DNA of 51,759 nucleotides from Lachnospiraceae bacterium UBA2864 (GTDB lineage: Bacteria; Bacillota; Clostridia; Lachnospirales; Lachnospiraceae), in the NCBI GenBank assembly GCA_002350525.1, contig DEFA01000025.1:157299-209057 (forward strand), written 5' to 3'. The notes below the pieces were generated by a model. The model was not told where the DNA came from. It worked only from the letters and a program-made list of their open reading frames with translations, and made no database searches. Shown here one piece after another: positions 16,762 to 25,882 of the stretch. The translations under genes and the position numbers were made by a program. Position 1 is the stretch's first letter; the number at the start of each line of letters is the position of its first letter.

Positions 16762-19700
16762 TTATTTTTCCAGTGTTTTTCCTGTATCAACCGCACCCTT
16801 ATCAGTTATCAGCCATATCTTATATTTTCCGTTCGGAATCCTCTCAAACGGGAACATAGCCTTGAATCCCGTAAACTCTATGTTCTTCTCATCAGGAAAT
16901 TCCGCAGCAACATCCGGTCTGTAGAATCTCTTAGTTGATACGAGAAGTTTCTTATCACCGTCAAGATAGATCATATAATTCAGATCGTTGTTCTTTCCGT
17001 AACCCTTGATATAGCCCCATCCTTCAATTTCTATATACCTTCCGATATTTACCGAATCCAGATTGCATTCCAGCTTGCTATTCACTCTGGTATCAATCTT
17101 CTTCTCCTGGATCTTCGACTTCACAAATCTGTACTTCTCGTATCCTTCCGAGAAATCAGGTCTGTGCTGGGTCAGGTTTACGTTATAGAACGGATCGTAA
17201 TGTGCATATTTCGGATGCTTCTTGTAAAGCTTCTTCTCTTCGTTCATGAGTCTGCGCATTTTTTCGGTATCGATGAGATCGTTGCCTCTGCTGACCGATT
17301 CATGATGGAGAAGCTTTATATCATTTCTCACAACGTTATAGTAACCTGCTTCACACAGCTTCATACAGAAATCTATATCATTATATGCAACCGCGAAGTT
17401 CTCATCCAGCCCGCCGACCTCTTCGTACTTTGCCTTTCTTACAAGAAGACATGCCGCTGTAACCGCGATAACATTGTAGTTCAGACGATTTCTTCCGAAA
17501 TAGTAGATATTGTCATCCGACATGCCGCTGAAAGCATGAACCGGACCGTTCTCTATATTGATGACTCCCACATGCTGAATGTTATGAGTATTCGGATAGA
17601 GAAGCTTGGCTCCGACCGCACCGGCATAATCCAGCTGTGCCTGTCCGAGCATAACGGAAAGCCAGTCTTTTTCGACGATCTCGATATCATCATTCAGAAG
17701 AAGAACATACTCTCCTCTGGCTGCCTCTACACCGATATTGCACATCTTTGAGAAGTTGAAATCCATCTTCCCGTAAATATATGCAAATCCGCGCTTTTCG
17801 GCCAGGGCGTAATACTTCTCTTTATTCTCATCATTACTTCCGTTATCAACGAGAATAACCTCAAAGTTCTTATAGGACGTGATGTCATAAAGAGTATCGA
17901 TACATCTCCTCAGCACATCATAATTATCTTTCGACGGAATGACTATACTTACGAGCGGGTTATCCTTAACATCATATACCACATTATACTGATGAGTTAT
18001 ATCGTCGAAGACCGTTTTACCCGTAAGGCCGCGTCGCTCCATAGCTTCGAGTTTTGCACGCTTTGCCGCCTCGAAAACATAAGGTTTTACGACTGCATTT
18101 CCGGCTGTGGATTCTTTTCTCTCTCTCCAGTGATACAGAATCTTTGCAATGTGCGCTATTCTGTCAGCAGTCGTCTTCTCGGTAAATCTGAGAGTGAAAT
18201 CATAATCCTGAGATCCCTCGAGACCTACACGAAGTCCGCCGATCTCATCGGCAATGCTCTTTCTGTATACTCCGAAATGACATGTATACATATGTGCCAT
18301 CAGAGTATCCGGTGACCAGTCCGGCTTGAAATGCGGCATATGTCTGTTGGCGCCGTCATCATCAACCTTATCTTCATCACTGTATATAAAATCAAGTTCT
18401 CTGTTCTTATTCAGTTCCTTAACAACCTCATAGAGTGCATTCGGTCTGAGAACATCATCGCAGTCAAGAAGTGCTATAAACTCACCCGTTGCGACTTCAA
18501 GTGCGGAATTGGTACTTCTGGATATATGTCCGTTCTCGGTTCTGTATACAACCTTTATCTTCGGATTCTCCTCATACTTCTTCAGAGTTTCCTTAACGTT
18601 ATCCCATGTGGAGCAGTCATCCGCAAGGCACAGCTCCCAATTCGGATAAGTCTGATTGATGACAGACTCTATACAAGGAACAAGATGCTTATCAAGTACG
18701 TTATATACCGGAACCAGAATTGATATCTTCGGCATATATCCGAACTCTTCTTCATCCGTATCCTTACTCTCGAGATAACTTATCCACTGCTCGTAACTCT
18801 TCGGAACTTCTTCCACAAGATCCTTATATTTTACGAAATCCTTACCGACCTTCTTAGCTTCAAGAAACTCCGCTTTTTTCTCTTCGGATGCAAACTTAAG
18901 ATAAAGCTTGGAATATCCTTTCTTGCCGATCATATACATACCGTACAGAGGATTCTTGATAGCCTTATGATACTCGGTTATAAGTTCTCTCTGCTCTATG
19001 ATGGCACTGTCTTTCTCGGCAATCTCCTTACCGAGTCTTCCCATTTCCTGAGTCTGATTATCAAGTGCCTGACTCAGATTCTCTACTCTTGAACTGAGGA
19101 CATCAGTATCGGCTTCAAGCTGCGCGATCTTACTGTCCTTCTTTCCGCTTTCATCCAGAAGCTCGGCGATATGATCATTTGCCTCATCCAGCTTAGTTTT
19201 TACATGCTCGATAAACTCATCCTTTGAAGCAATCTCCTGTTTCTGATTGTCGATATGCTCGTTCTTTGCGGTAATCTGATCTTCAAGATTCTTGATAGTG
19301 ATCTTGTCGGAAGCGATCTCTTCTTCCCTACTCTCTACCTCCGCAGAAAGGTTTTCGATATGCTGAGTCTTCTGCTCTATCTCATCTGTAAGAGTCTCAA
19401 CTCTTACGGTATCCTTTAAATAGTTATTCAGATAGAAGTAGCGTCTGCCCTTACCATGAACATGCTGCTGGAAATGCTCTTCCATGGAGCCGTAGATTTT
19501 CTGCTCATCCTCATTAAAATCAAACCATGCAAGGAACTGAGACAGATCTGCCTCATCTCTTACCGCATCTACTATCTCATTGTATAAATACTGCAGACAT
19601 CTGTACTTGATATACTTGACAGGTACGCATACATCAAACATCCACTCGTAATCGATGCACTGTATGCCGTCATCCGAGATAACAAAATTATCGAAGATTG

Positions 19701-20982
19701 AATCCAGATTAGACACACTGAGTCCTTCAACCTTTACGGGATAAGCCTCTCCGAATATTTCCTTAAACCTGTCACTTACTTCGAAAGGAACGAAATATTC
19801 TTTTCTGATATCCAGAATGATATCGAATAAAGAATTTATCTTCTTCACTATCTCGTCTTTTTCGGCTGATGCGAAATCGAATCCGTTCAGAAGTCCCTTT
19901 CCGGAAATGAACGGGAATTTGATACCCTTCTCGATTTCGGTACAATCCGCAAACTTTATCGTATTATAGTAATTATCCTTATATGTATCGTAGTTATATA
20001 TGATCCTATAAACATGTCTTTCGGCCTTCGGTACGATAGGTCTCTTAACAACGTATTTCTCTTTTCCGTCATTCACGATCCCGGTTGCTACCTGAAATTC
20101 CGGCTTTCTCATAGAATTATACTTGGTGTAAACCGTATTAATTCCCGTGTCCTTTGCCGCAAAGTCATTGCAGAATATGAGATACGAATTTGCGAACTTA
20201 TCAAACATTCCGTCTTCGATGACTGCATTGAGAGCCTTATCTTCATCGAAATAAAGAATTCTGTCCTTATCATAGGACGGAGTATTGCCCGCTATACTCC
20301 ATGCCTTCGGAAGATTTCTGTCTGAATAGATTTCGAGCGGGAGTCTGTAATCAGATATCGGATAGAAGAATTTTGCATTCTCGAATCCCGCACTTCTGAT
20401 CATTTCCTTTAGTTCGTTCTTGGAGAATTCCTTCTTTGATCCGCTCTTATCTTCTTTACCTGCCCAATTCCTGATGCCGAACTTGTTGTCTGCGGAAAGG
20501 ATGACTGTTCCACCCGGCTTAAGAAATCTCTTTGCTTCTTCAAGGTACTCGGCACCACCGATAAGTGTTACATAATCGAACTTGTCATCTATGGAAATCT
20601 CTCTGATATCTCCTACCAGAATATCCAGATTATCTGCTTTGCGGTTTCTTGTCGCATTGATTACTGATAACTGCTTATCCTTTTCTATACAGGTAACCTT
20701 CTCAAGTCTTTCACAGAAAAGCCCGGTAAGTGCACCGCTTCCCGAACCCACTTCAAGAAGAGTCTTATCCTTACCGAAGTCATACCATTCAAGAATATTA
20801 TGAATTACATTTGAGAGATTATACAGATAATATGAGTCCGTTTCCCCGATGAGGAATTCCTCGAAATCTTCGTCACCGCTTACGATCTCGAAAAGCTTTT
20901 TCTCGGCCTCGCTCATTTCCCTTTTATCCGACTCTTTATAAAAGTCGTAACTAACTTTTACATTTCCGATTGTGTCGTACAT
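16762..20982 (-). CDS. WbdD-like methyltransferase/kinase/coiled-coil protein fused to two GT2 domains
   Basis: 1406 residues. Residues about 45-230 are a SAM methyltransferase (LLEVGSGSGALTG at 75-87). Residues about 290-500 look like a kinase fold: K313 in YVVKRP, a D-x4-N catalytic pair (D427, N432) and a metal-binding Asp in CIDYEW (D444). Residues about 528-675 are a continuous heptad-rich coiled coil. Then come two GT2 domains (about 752-1000 with LLDCDD and YSDEDK; about 1025-1260 with LLLNDDIEI) and a C-terminal beta domain (GWGYIKGYG). The first three modules reproduce E. coli WbdD, which caps O-antigen chains by methylation/phosphorylation and measures length with its coiled coil. 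The Wzt-like ATPase gene ends 10 bp before this one. Capping and ruler function here is inference. ATG with GGGAG. Confidence 0.82.
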   Translation of the reverse strand: MYDTIGNVKVSYDFYKESDKREMSEAEKKLFEIVSGDEDFEEFLIGETDSYYLYNLSNVIHNILEWYDFGKDKTLLEVGSGSGALTGLFCERLEKVTCIEKDKQLSVINATRNRKADNLDILVGDIREISIDDKFDYVTLIGGAEYLEEAKRFLKPGGTVILSADNKFGIRNWAGKEDKSGSKKEFSKNELKEMIRSAGFENAKFFYPISDYRLPLEIYSDRNLPKAWSIAGNTPSYDKDRILYFDEDKALNAVIEDGMFDKFANSYLIFCNDFAAKDTGINTVYTKYNSMRKPEFQVATGIVNDGKEKYVVKRPIVPKAERHVYRIIYNYDTYKDNYYNTIKFADCTEIEKGIKFPFISGKGLLNGFDFASAEKDEIVKKINSLFDIILDIRKEYFVPFEVSDRFKEIFGEAYPVKVEGLSVSNLDSIFDNFVISDDGIQCIDYEWMFDVCVPVKYIKYRCLQYLYNEIVDAVRDEADLSQFLAWFDFNEDEQKIYGSMEEHFQQHVHGKGRRYFYLNNYLKDTVRVETLTDEIEQKTQHIENLSAEVESREEEIASDKITIKNLEDQITAKNEHIDNQKQEIASKDEFIEHVKTKLDEANDHIAELLDESGKKDSKIAQLEADTDVLSSRVENLSQALDNQTQEMGRLGKEIAEKDSAIIEQRELITEYHKAIKNPLYGMYMIGKKGYSKLYLKFASEEKKAEFLEAKKVGKDFVKYKDLVEEVPKSYEQWISYLESKDTDEEEFGYMPKISILVPVYNVLDKHLVPCIESVINQTYPNWELCLADDCSTWDNVKETLKKYEENPKIKVVYRTENGHISRSTNSALEVATGEFIALLDCDDVLRPNALYEVVKELNKNRELDFIYSDEDKVDDDGANRHMPHFKPDWSPDTLMAHMYTCHFGVYRKSIADEIGGLRVGLEGSQDYDFTLRFTEKTTADRIAHIAKILYHWRERKESTAGNAVVKPYVFEAAKRAKLEAMERRGLTGKTVFDDITHQYNVVYDVKDNPLVSIVIPSKDNYDVLRRCIDTLYDITSYKNFEVILVDNGSNDENKEKYYALAEKRGFAYIYGKMDFNFSKMCNIGVEAARGEYVLLLNDDIEIVEKDWLSVMLGQAQLDYAGAVGAKLLYPNTHNIQHVGVINIENGPVHAFSGMSDDNIYYFGRNRLNYNVIAVTAACLLVRKAKYEEVGGLDENFAVAYNDIDFCMKLCEAGYYNVVRNDIKLLHHESVSRGNDLIDTEKMRRLMNEEKKLYKKHPKYAHYDPFYNVNLTQHRPDFSEGYEKYRFVKSKIQEKKIDTRVNSKLECNLDSVNIGRYIEIEGWGYIKGYGKNNDLNYMIYLDGDKKLLVSTKRFYRPDVAAEFPDEKNIEFTGFKAMFPFERIPNGKYKIWLITDKGAVDTGKTLEK

Positions 20983-20992
20983 TTTTACTCCC

Positions 20993-22297
20993 TTATCTTT
21001 TGAGTCCGTCTCTTACAAGTCGGACATCAACCTGCGAATTCATATCGTAAAATCCTACGGTATTCTTTTCAGAAACAACCGTAATATTCAAAACGTCATA
21101 GAGTCTGTCATGGGCCACAAGTTCTCCGTCCACATAGCTTGTACAGCTCATCGAGAGAAGATACTCTCCCCCCTGAAGAAACATATCCTGCGTAAATGAC
21201 GCGATGTATATATCACCCGCATGTGCAGTTCCCACGCTGACCTTTTCATACATGGTATTGGAACCCGTGATATCCTGTCCCTTTATAGTCTTAAAGGTAT
21301 ATGTAAATATCGGATCCTCTATATCCTTAAAGAACTCTATCTTCGAACACAGGGTGAACTTCGTCCCCTTCATGATGGTGGTTGTGAGATTTCCGGCATC
21401 GTCGAAAACTCCCACATCTATAAGCTTTGCACCCATATCACCGTACTCATCCAGATTCGGATTCACGGTCAGGCTGTCTTTCCAGAGCTTACCGTCTTCA
21501 TCTTCCGCAACCTCCTTCGGATCGAACTCTTCGCTTTTATCGGATACAGCTTCATCTACGCTGACCCCCGTCATGACCTTCTTATAAATATTTATGATAT
21601 TTATAGGTTCTCCCTCTGCTATGCTTCTTCCGTGATCCAGAAGGATAGCTCTGTCACAGTACTTCTCTATACTTGAGAGGTCATGACTTACAAAGAGGAT
21701 CGTCTTTCCGGCCTTCTTAAATTCCTCGAACTTCTTATAACACTTCGCCTGGAAGAATACGTCACCTACCGAAAGAGCCTCGTCTACTATAAGGATCTCA
21801 GGGTCGATGTTTATCGCTACAGCAAATGCGAGTCTTACGAACATACCGGATGAATATGTCTTTACCGGCTGATTAACGAAATCTCCGATATCCGCAAAGG
21901 CTAAGATATCATCCAGCTTTTCGTCAATCTCCTCTTTAGAAAAACCTATCATGGTACCGTTCAGATATACATTTTCGATTCCTGTATATTCCATATTGAA
22001 ACCGGCACCCAGCTCAAGAAGGGCCGATATCCTTCCGTTTATCAAGACCTCACCCTCTGTCGGATTAAGAACTCCGGTGATGATCTTAAGTATTGTGGAC
22101 TTTCCGGCACCGTTGGTTCCGATTATTCCGACGCATTCACCCTTTTTGATGGAGAAACTGAGATTATGAAGAGCATAGTGTTCTTTATAATTCTTAGCCT
22201 TGGACAATCCCAAAGATTCTTTAAGTCTGTCCGAGGGCTTGTTATATAGTTTATATAGTTTTGAAACGTTATTTACAACAATAGCATTTTCCGCCAT
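20993..22297 (-). CDS. ABC transporter ATP-binding protein, Wzt/TagH-like with C-terminal substrate domain
   Basis: 434 residues from the ATG (GAGGAAAGAAATA-ATG); a GTG five codons earlier is less likely. The nucleotide-binding domain has Walker A GTNGAGKS (60-67), signature YSSGM (148-152), Walker B EILIVDEA (167-174) and switch H205. The LGAGFNMEYTGIENV block is typical of polysaccharide/teichoic acid exporters. Residues about 275-434 add a beta-rich domain like the C-terminal domain of Wzt, which in E. coli O9a binds the terminal modification of the finished polymer. With the Wzm-like permease gene just upstream and the WbdD-like gene just downstream, this supports ABC-dependent export of a capped chain. 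Confidence 0.92.
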   Translation of the reverse strand: MAENAIVVNNVSKLYKLYNKPSDRLKESLGLSKAKNYKEHYALHNLSFSIKKGECVGIIGTNGAGKSTILKIITGVLNPTEGEVLINGRISALLELGAGFNMEYTGIENVYLNGTMIGFSKEEIDEKLDDILAFADIGDFVNQPVKTYSSGMFVRLAFAVAINIDPEILIVDEALSVGDVFFQAKCYKKFEEFKKAGKTILFVSHDLSSIEKYCDRAILLDHGRSIAEGEPINIINIYKKVMTGVSVDEAVSDKSEEFDPKEVAEDEDGKLWKDSLTVNPNLDEYGDMGAKLIDVGVFDDAGNLTTTIMKGTKFTLCSKIEFFKDIEDPIFTYTFKTIKGQDITGSNTMYEKVSVGTAHAGDIYIASFTQDMFLQGGEYLLSMSCTSYVDGELVAHDRLYDVLNITVVSEKNTVGFYDMNSQVDVRLVRDGLKR

Positions 22298-22329
22298 TAT
22301 TTCTTTCCTCACTTATGTCACAGAGCTTC

Positions 22330-23721
22330 TTACAGAACATCTGCGAAATGAACTTTAAGCCTTCTGAACACTCTGGTTCCGAATCCGAATGCCAGAAATG
22401 TGATAACCCAGAAGTAAACGGTCCAAAGAGCTTTTCCGTCCCATACCCACCTGTGATATATCATGGAATCTCTGAATCCGTCAACCACATAAAACATAGG
22501 GTTAAGTCTGAATACTACCTTGAGCCATGCAGGAAGGATATTTTCATCCCACATAATCGGTGTAAGCCACATTCCGACCTGAAGTACGAATATATTGATG
22601 AACTGTGTCAGATCTCTGAAGAATACCACAACAGCCGACGTAAGATACGTTATTCCCAGGGTAAATACAAAACTGCAGAATATGTAATATAACAGCTGAA
22701 GCAGATAGAGACTCGGATAGTATCCGAGAAGACATTCAAGCCCTATTGCAAACACTATAAAGAAGGTATGCACGAAAAGTGCTGCCACAACCTTTATGAA
22801 AGGAAGTATGTCGATATTAAATACTACCTTCTTAACAAGGTAACTGTATTCCGTGAGAGACGCTGTTCCGCCGTTCAGTCCGTCCGAAAAGAAGAACCAG
22901 GGAACGAGTCCCGATACAAGATATAACACGAAAGGATGTCCCTTCATATTTCCCGATCTGAAACCGACCTGAAATACAAACCAGTATACAAGGATTGTAA
23001 CGATAGGCTGTATAAATGCCCACACGATTCCGAGATAAGAGCCTGCATACTTTGTCTTAAAGTCATTCTTCGCAAGCGTCAGGGCAATCTTTCTGTGACG
23101 GAATATCTCTGTCGGAACATCAAGAAGCGCCGCAAAATGTATTACAGCATATACAGCGATCATATCCATGATAATGCATAAGATTATGCTTATGATAAGA
23201 TCTCTGGTTTTAGTCTCTGCTCTGTAATCCCTCTCGATCCTGTTCACATCAAAATCGATAAATGCATAGGGATCCGCGCCCTTTGCCGAGATCTTAAGAG
23301 TTTCGCCGCCGCTTTCGATATTTATATCGGAGCTGTCTTTTCTTATCATTCCTTCAAGTTCCGACATAGGGATATTATCTTTATATCCGCCGACTCCGAA
23401 GTACATTTCCGTAACTGCGATACTTGAATCGCCGCTTCCGAAATCAAGTCTTACAACCTTGCTGTCCGAAGGAACCGCAAACTCAATATTCTGCGTCTCT
23501 CCTGCATTTACATGACTTACAGCACTTCTCTCTTCGGTAAGATTTTCTTTGGTATCGGCATAATAAACCTGATAATCCGAATCCTTATCGGAACTTGCGG
23601 TTATACCGAGAGTTATATTCTCGCCCTTTACATTTCCGAATCGGCCGTTACGGATCACCAATACATTGAATATCAGTACGAACAGAAGAAATATTAACTT
23701 TACGATTGTCTTTTTACTCAT
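22330..23721 (-). CDS. ABC-2 type polysaccharide export permease with extra N-terminal outer domain
   Basis: 463 residues from the ATG 3 nt after the ugd stop; an in-frame TTG five codons upstream overlaps ugd. Residues about 205-463 are the ABC2_membrane core of a Wzm/TagG permease (FKTKYAGSYLGIVWAFIQPIV, then LVPWFFFSDGLNGGTASLTEYSYLVKK). Before it lie one helix (about 6-24), a beta-rich segment of about 140 residues (about 30-165, with FAVPSDSKVVRLDFGSG and FGVGGY) and a second helix (about 175-198). Ordinary Wzm/TagG proteins are about 260-280 residues, so the N-terminal unit is an addition that should face outside. Partner of the following ATPase gene. Confidence 0.9.
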   Translation of the reverse strand: MSKKTIVKLIFLLFVLIFNVLVIRNGRFGNVKGENITLGITASSDKDSDYQVYYADTKENLTEERSAVSHVNAGETQNIEFAVPSDSKVVRLDFGSGDSSIAVTEMYFGVGGYKDNIPMSELEGMIRKDSSDINIESGGETLKISAKGADPYAFIDFDVNRIERDYRAETKTRDLIISIILCIIMDMIAVYAVIHFAALLDVPTEIFRHRKIALTLAKNDFKTKYAGSYLGIVWAFIQPIVTILVYWFVFQVGFRSGNMKGHPFVLYLVSGLVPWFFFSDGLNGGTASLTEYSYLVKKVVFNIDILPFIKVVAALFVHTFFIVFAIGLECLLGYYPSLYLLQLLYYIFCSFVFTLGITYLTSAVVVFFRDLTQFINIFVLQVGMWLTPIMWDENILPAWLKVVFRLNPMFYVVDGFRDSMIYHRWVWDGKALWTVYFWVITFLAFGFGTRVFRRLKVHFADVL

Positions 23722-23723
23722 TT

Positions 23724-24890
23724 TCAGTCTCTGCAATAAATATCTCTTGTATATACTTTATCTTTCACATCTTCGAGTTCTTCGTTATATCTGTTTGCAA
23801 CTATCACATCGGAGATTTTCTTAAACTCATTGAGATCATGAATTACCGTGCTTCTGTTAAAAGAATCCTCACTGATAGTTGGTTCGTAGATTACGATATT
23901 AATACCCTCGGCCTTCAGTCTCTTCATGATTCCCTGGATAGATGACTGTCTGAAATTATCCGAATCATGTTTCATGGTAAGTCTGTAAATACCAACAGTC
24001 TCCGGAGATTTTGCGATGATCTGATTTGCGATGAAATCTTTTCTCGTGCTGTTTGAATTAACTATGGCCGTGATAAGATTTTCCGGAACATCCTTATAGT
24101 TAGCTCTGAGCTGCTTTGTATCCTTCGGCAGGCAGTATCCGCCGTATCCGAAGGAAGGATTATTGTAGAAGTCACCGATTCTCGGATCGAGTCCGATTCC
24201 GCTTATGATATCGGCTGTATTCAGTCCCTTCATTTCCGCATAGGTATCCAGCTCGTTAAAATATGCAACTCTGAGAGCAAGATAGGTATTGGCAAAAAGC
24301 TTGATAGCTTCTGCCTCAGTAAGTCCGGTAAAGAGTACCGGGATATCCTTCTTTATGGCTCCTTCTGTAAGAAGTTCCGCGAATCTGTGTGCTCTCTCGG
24401 AATCCTCTCCCACTATTATTCTTGAAGGATACAGATTGTCATAGAGTGCTTTTCCTTCACGCAGGAATTCCGGTGAGAAAATGATATTGTCCGTCTTATA
24501 TTTCTCGCGTGCGGAAATAGAAAATCCTACCGGTATGGTTGACTTTATTATCATTACCGCTTCAGGATTTACTTCCGTTACAAGCTTAATGACCGCCTCT
24601 ACGGAACTTGTATCGAAATAGTCCTTATCTGAATCGTAATTAGTCGGAGTCGATATGATAACATACTCCGCTTCCTTATAAGCAGAAACCGCATCTGTTG
24701 TAGCTTTAAGATTCAATTCTTTCTCCTTCAGATAATTCTGTATCTCCGCATCTACTATAGGTGATATACGATTATTGATTTTCTCAACCTTTTCCGGAAT
24801 AATGTCCACAGCTGTTACTTCGTTATGCTGTGCAAGAAGCACTGCAAGTGAAAGTCCTACATATCCGGTTCCGGCTATTGCTATTTTCAT
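23724..24890 (-). CDS. ugd: UDP-glucose 6-dehydrogenase
   Basis: 388 residues, the classic short bacterial Ugd length. The NAD-binding GTGYVGLS (7-14), the STPTNYD loop (80-86), SPEFLREG (139-146) and the catalytic cysteine C253 in FGYGGYCLPKD are all present. It oxidises UDP-glucose to UDP-glucuronate in the cytosol, so a uronic acid is probably part of the exported glycan. It overlaps the preceding glycosyltransferase gene by 4 nt and ends 3 nt before the permease ATG. Other nucleotide-sugar dehydrogenases share the fold, but the motif wording and length fit Ugd best. ATG with GAGGAAA. Confidence 0.92.
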   Translation of the reverse strand: MKIAIAGTGYVGLSLAVLLAQHNEVTAVDIIPEKVEKINNRISPIVDAEIQNYLKEKELNLKATTDAVSAYKEAEYVIISTPTNYDSDKDYFDTSSVEAVIKLVTEVNPEAVMIIKSTIPVGFSISAREKYKTDNIIFSPEFLREGKALYDNLYPSRIIVGEDSERAHRFAELLTEGAIKKDIPVLFTGLTEAEAIKLFANTYLALRVAYFNELDTYAEMKGLNTADIISGIGLDPRIGDFYNNPSFGYGGYCLPKDTKQLRANYKDVPENLITAIVNSNSTRKDFIANQIIAKSPETVGIYRLTMKHDSDNFRQSSIQGIMKRLKAEGINIVIYEPTISEDSFNRSTVIHDLNEFKKISDVIVANRYNEELEDVKDKVYTRDIYCRD

Positions 24891-25882
24891 TTTGTTTTCC
24901 TCTCAAATTTCTCTTTAATCTCTGTAATCTTATCTGCAAGCTTTCTTCCGTCACCCATTTCAACGAAGAAGTGTCTGTCGTCTTCTTTGAAAAGCTCATG
25001 GTTGGCGTTATTCTCTCCGAGAATCATAGGCTTACCCATATTCTCGTATATATACGTTTTTCCCGCTATGGTTCTCTTGGCTTTATCTATATCGCCGTTA
25101 AAATGTCCGGCCAGACAAAGGTCCGCATAACTTATATACTTTGCCAGCTTCTCCTGCGGAAGCCAGTTGATATATTTAATATTATCCGATTCCAAATGCC
25201 TGATGTTTTTTCCGATAGGTCCTATTATGATAAACTGCATATCTTTTCGATCTTTCAGTATATCCATCGCATCCGTTATCACTTCAACACCCTGAAGAGG
25301 AAGTATGGAACCGAAGTATAGAACCGTGAATTTATCTTTTAATTTATCCGGTTTTTTCGCTTCTCTAGGATAATAGATCGCATTATCCGCCTGAAGGTAA
25401 AGCACCTCCGTCTTCTCCGGAACGAGGCCGAACTCCTCTGCGAAATAATCTCTGTCCGCAATAGTATCCACCACCGTATAATCAGAACATCTGATACATT
25501 TCTTATCAACGCTCTTACTGAACCGTCCCATAAGACTCTTTGGCTTAAACTTCTTTCTGTCATTCACCATTGTATCGTAGACAGATATGAAAAAATCGGA
25601 TATGACAGTCTTCTTCCGGAATCTGAAGCCGAAAACGGGAAGTATCAACTGCGGTGAAAAACCGACAAACACAGTATCATACGCCTTCAGACTCATGGTA
25701 AAAAGCTTAAAATATATCTTTATGAGTCTCTTTATATAACTCTTATCTCCGTAACCGAGGACTTTGACACTATCCGCACATTTTGAGATCAGTTCAACCT
25801 CCTGGGTATTCCTGAGATAATCGGTATTTTTAGTCGTTATAAACAGTACTTTCTTATCCGAAAGCACATCACTGATCTGCAT
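24887..25882 (-). CDS. GT-B glycosyltransferase (GT4-like)
   Basis: 331 residues. The C-terminal half is GT4-like: FTVLYFGSILPLQGVEVI, FIIIGPIG, WLPQEKLAKYISYADLCLAG and the late YIYENMGKPMILGE donor-site block. The N-terminal half has a simple Rossmann arrangement without a signal or membrane segment. It is therefore probably a retaining cytosolic transferase in glycan assembly. The gene overlaps the flippase before it (14 nt) and Ugd after it (4 nt), indicating tight translational coupling. Donor and acceptor are unknown, although UDP-glucuronate is a natural suspicion given the neighbour. Confidence 0.84.
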   Translation of the reverse strand: MQISDVLSDKKVLFITTKNTDYLRNTQEVELISKCADSVKVLGYGDKSYIKRLIKIYFKLFTMSLKAYDTVFVGFSPQLILPVFGFRFRKKTVISDFFISVYDTMVNDRKKFKPKSLMGRFSKSVDKKCIRCSDYTVVDTIADRDYFAEEFGLVPEKTEVLYLQADNAIYYPREAKKPDKLKDKFTVLYFGSILPLQGVEVITDAMDILKDRKDMQFIIIGPIGKNIRHLESDNIKYINWLPQEKLAKYISYADLCLAGHFNGDIDKAKRTIAGKTYIYENMGKPMILGENNANHELFKEDDRHFFVEMGDGRKLADKITEIKEKFERKTK

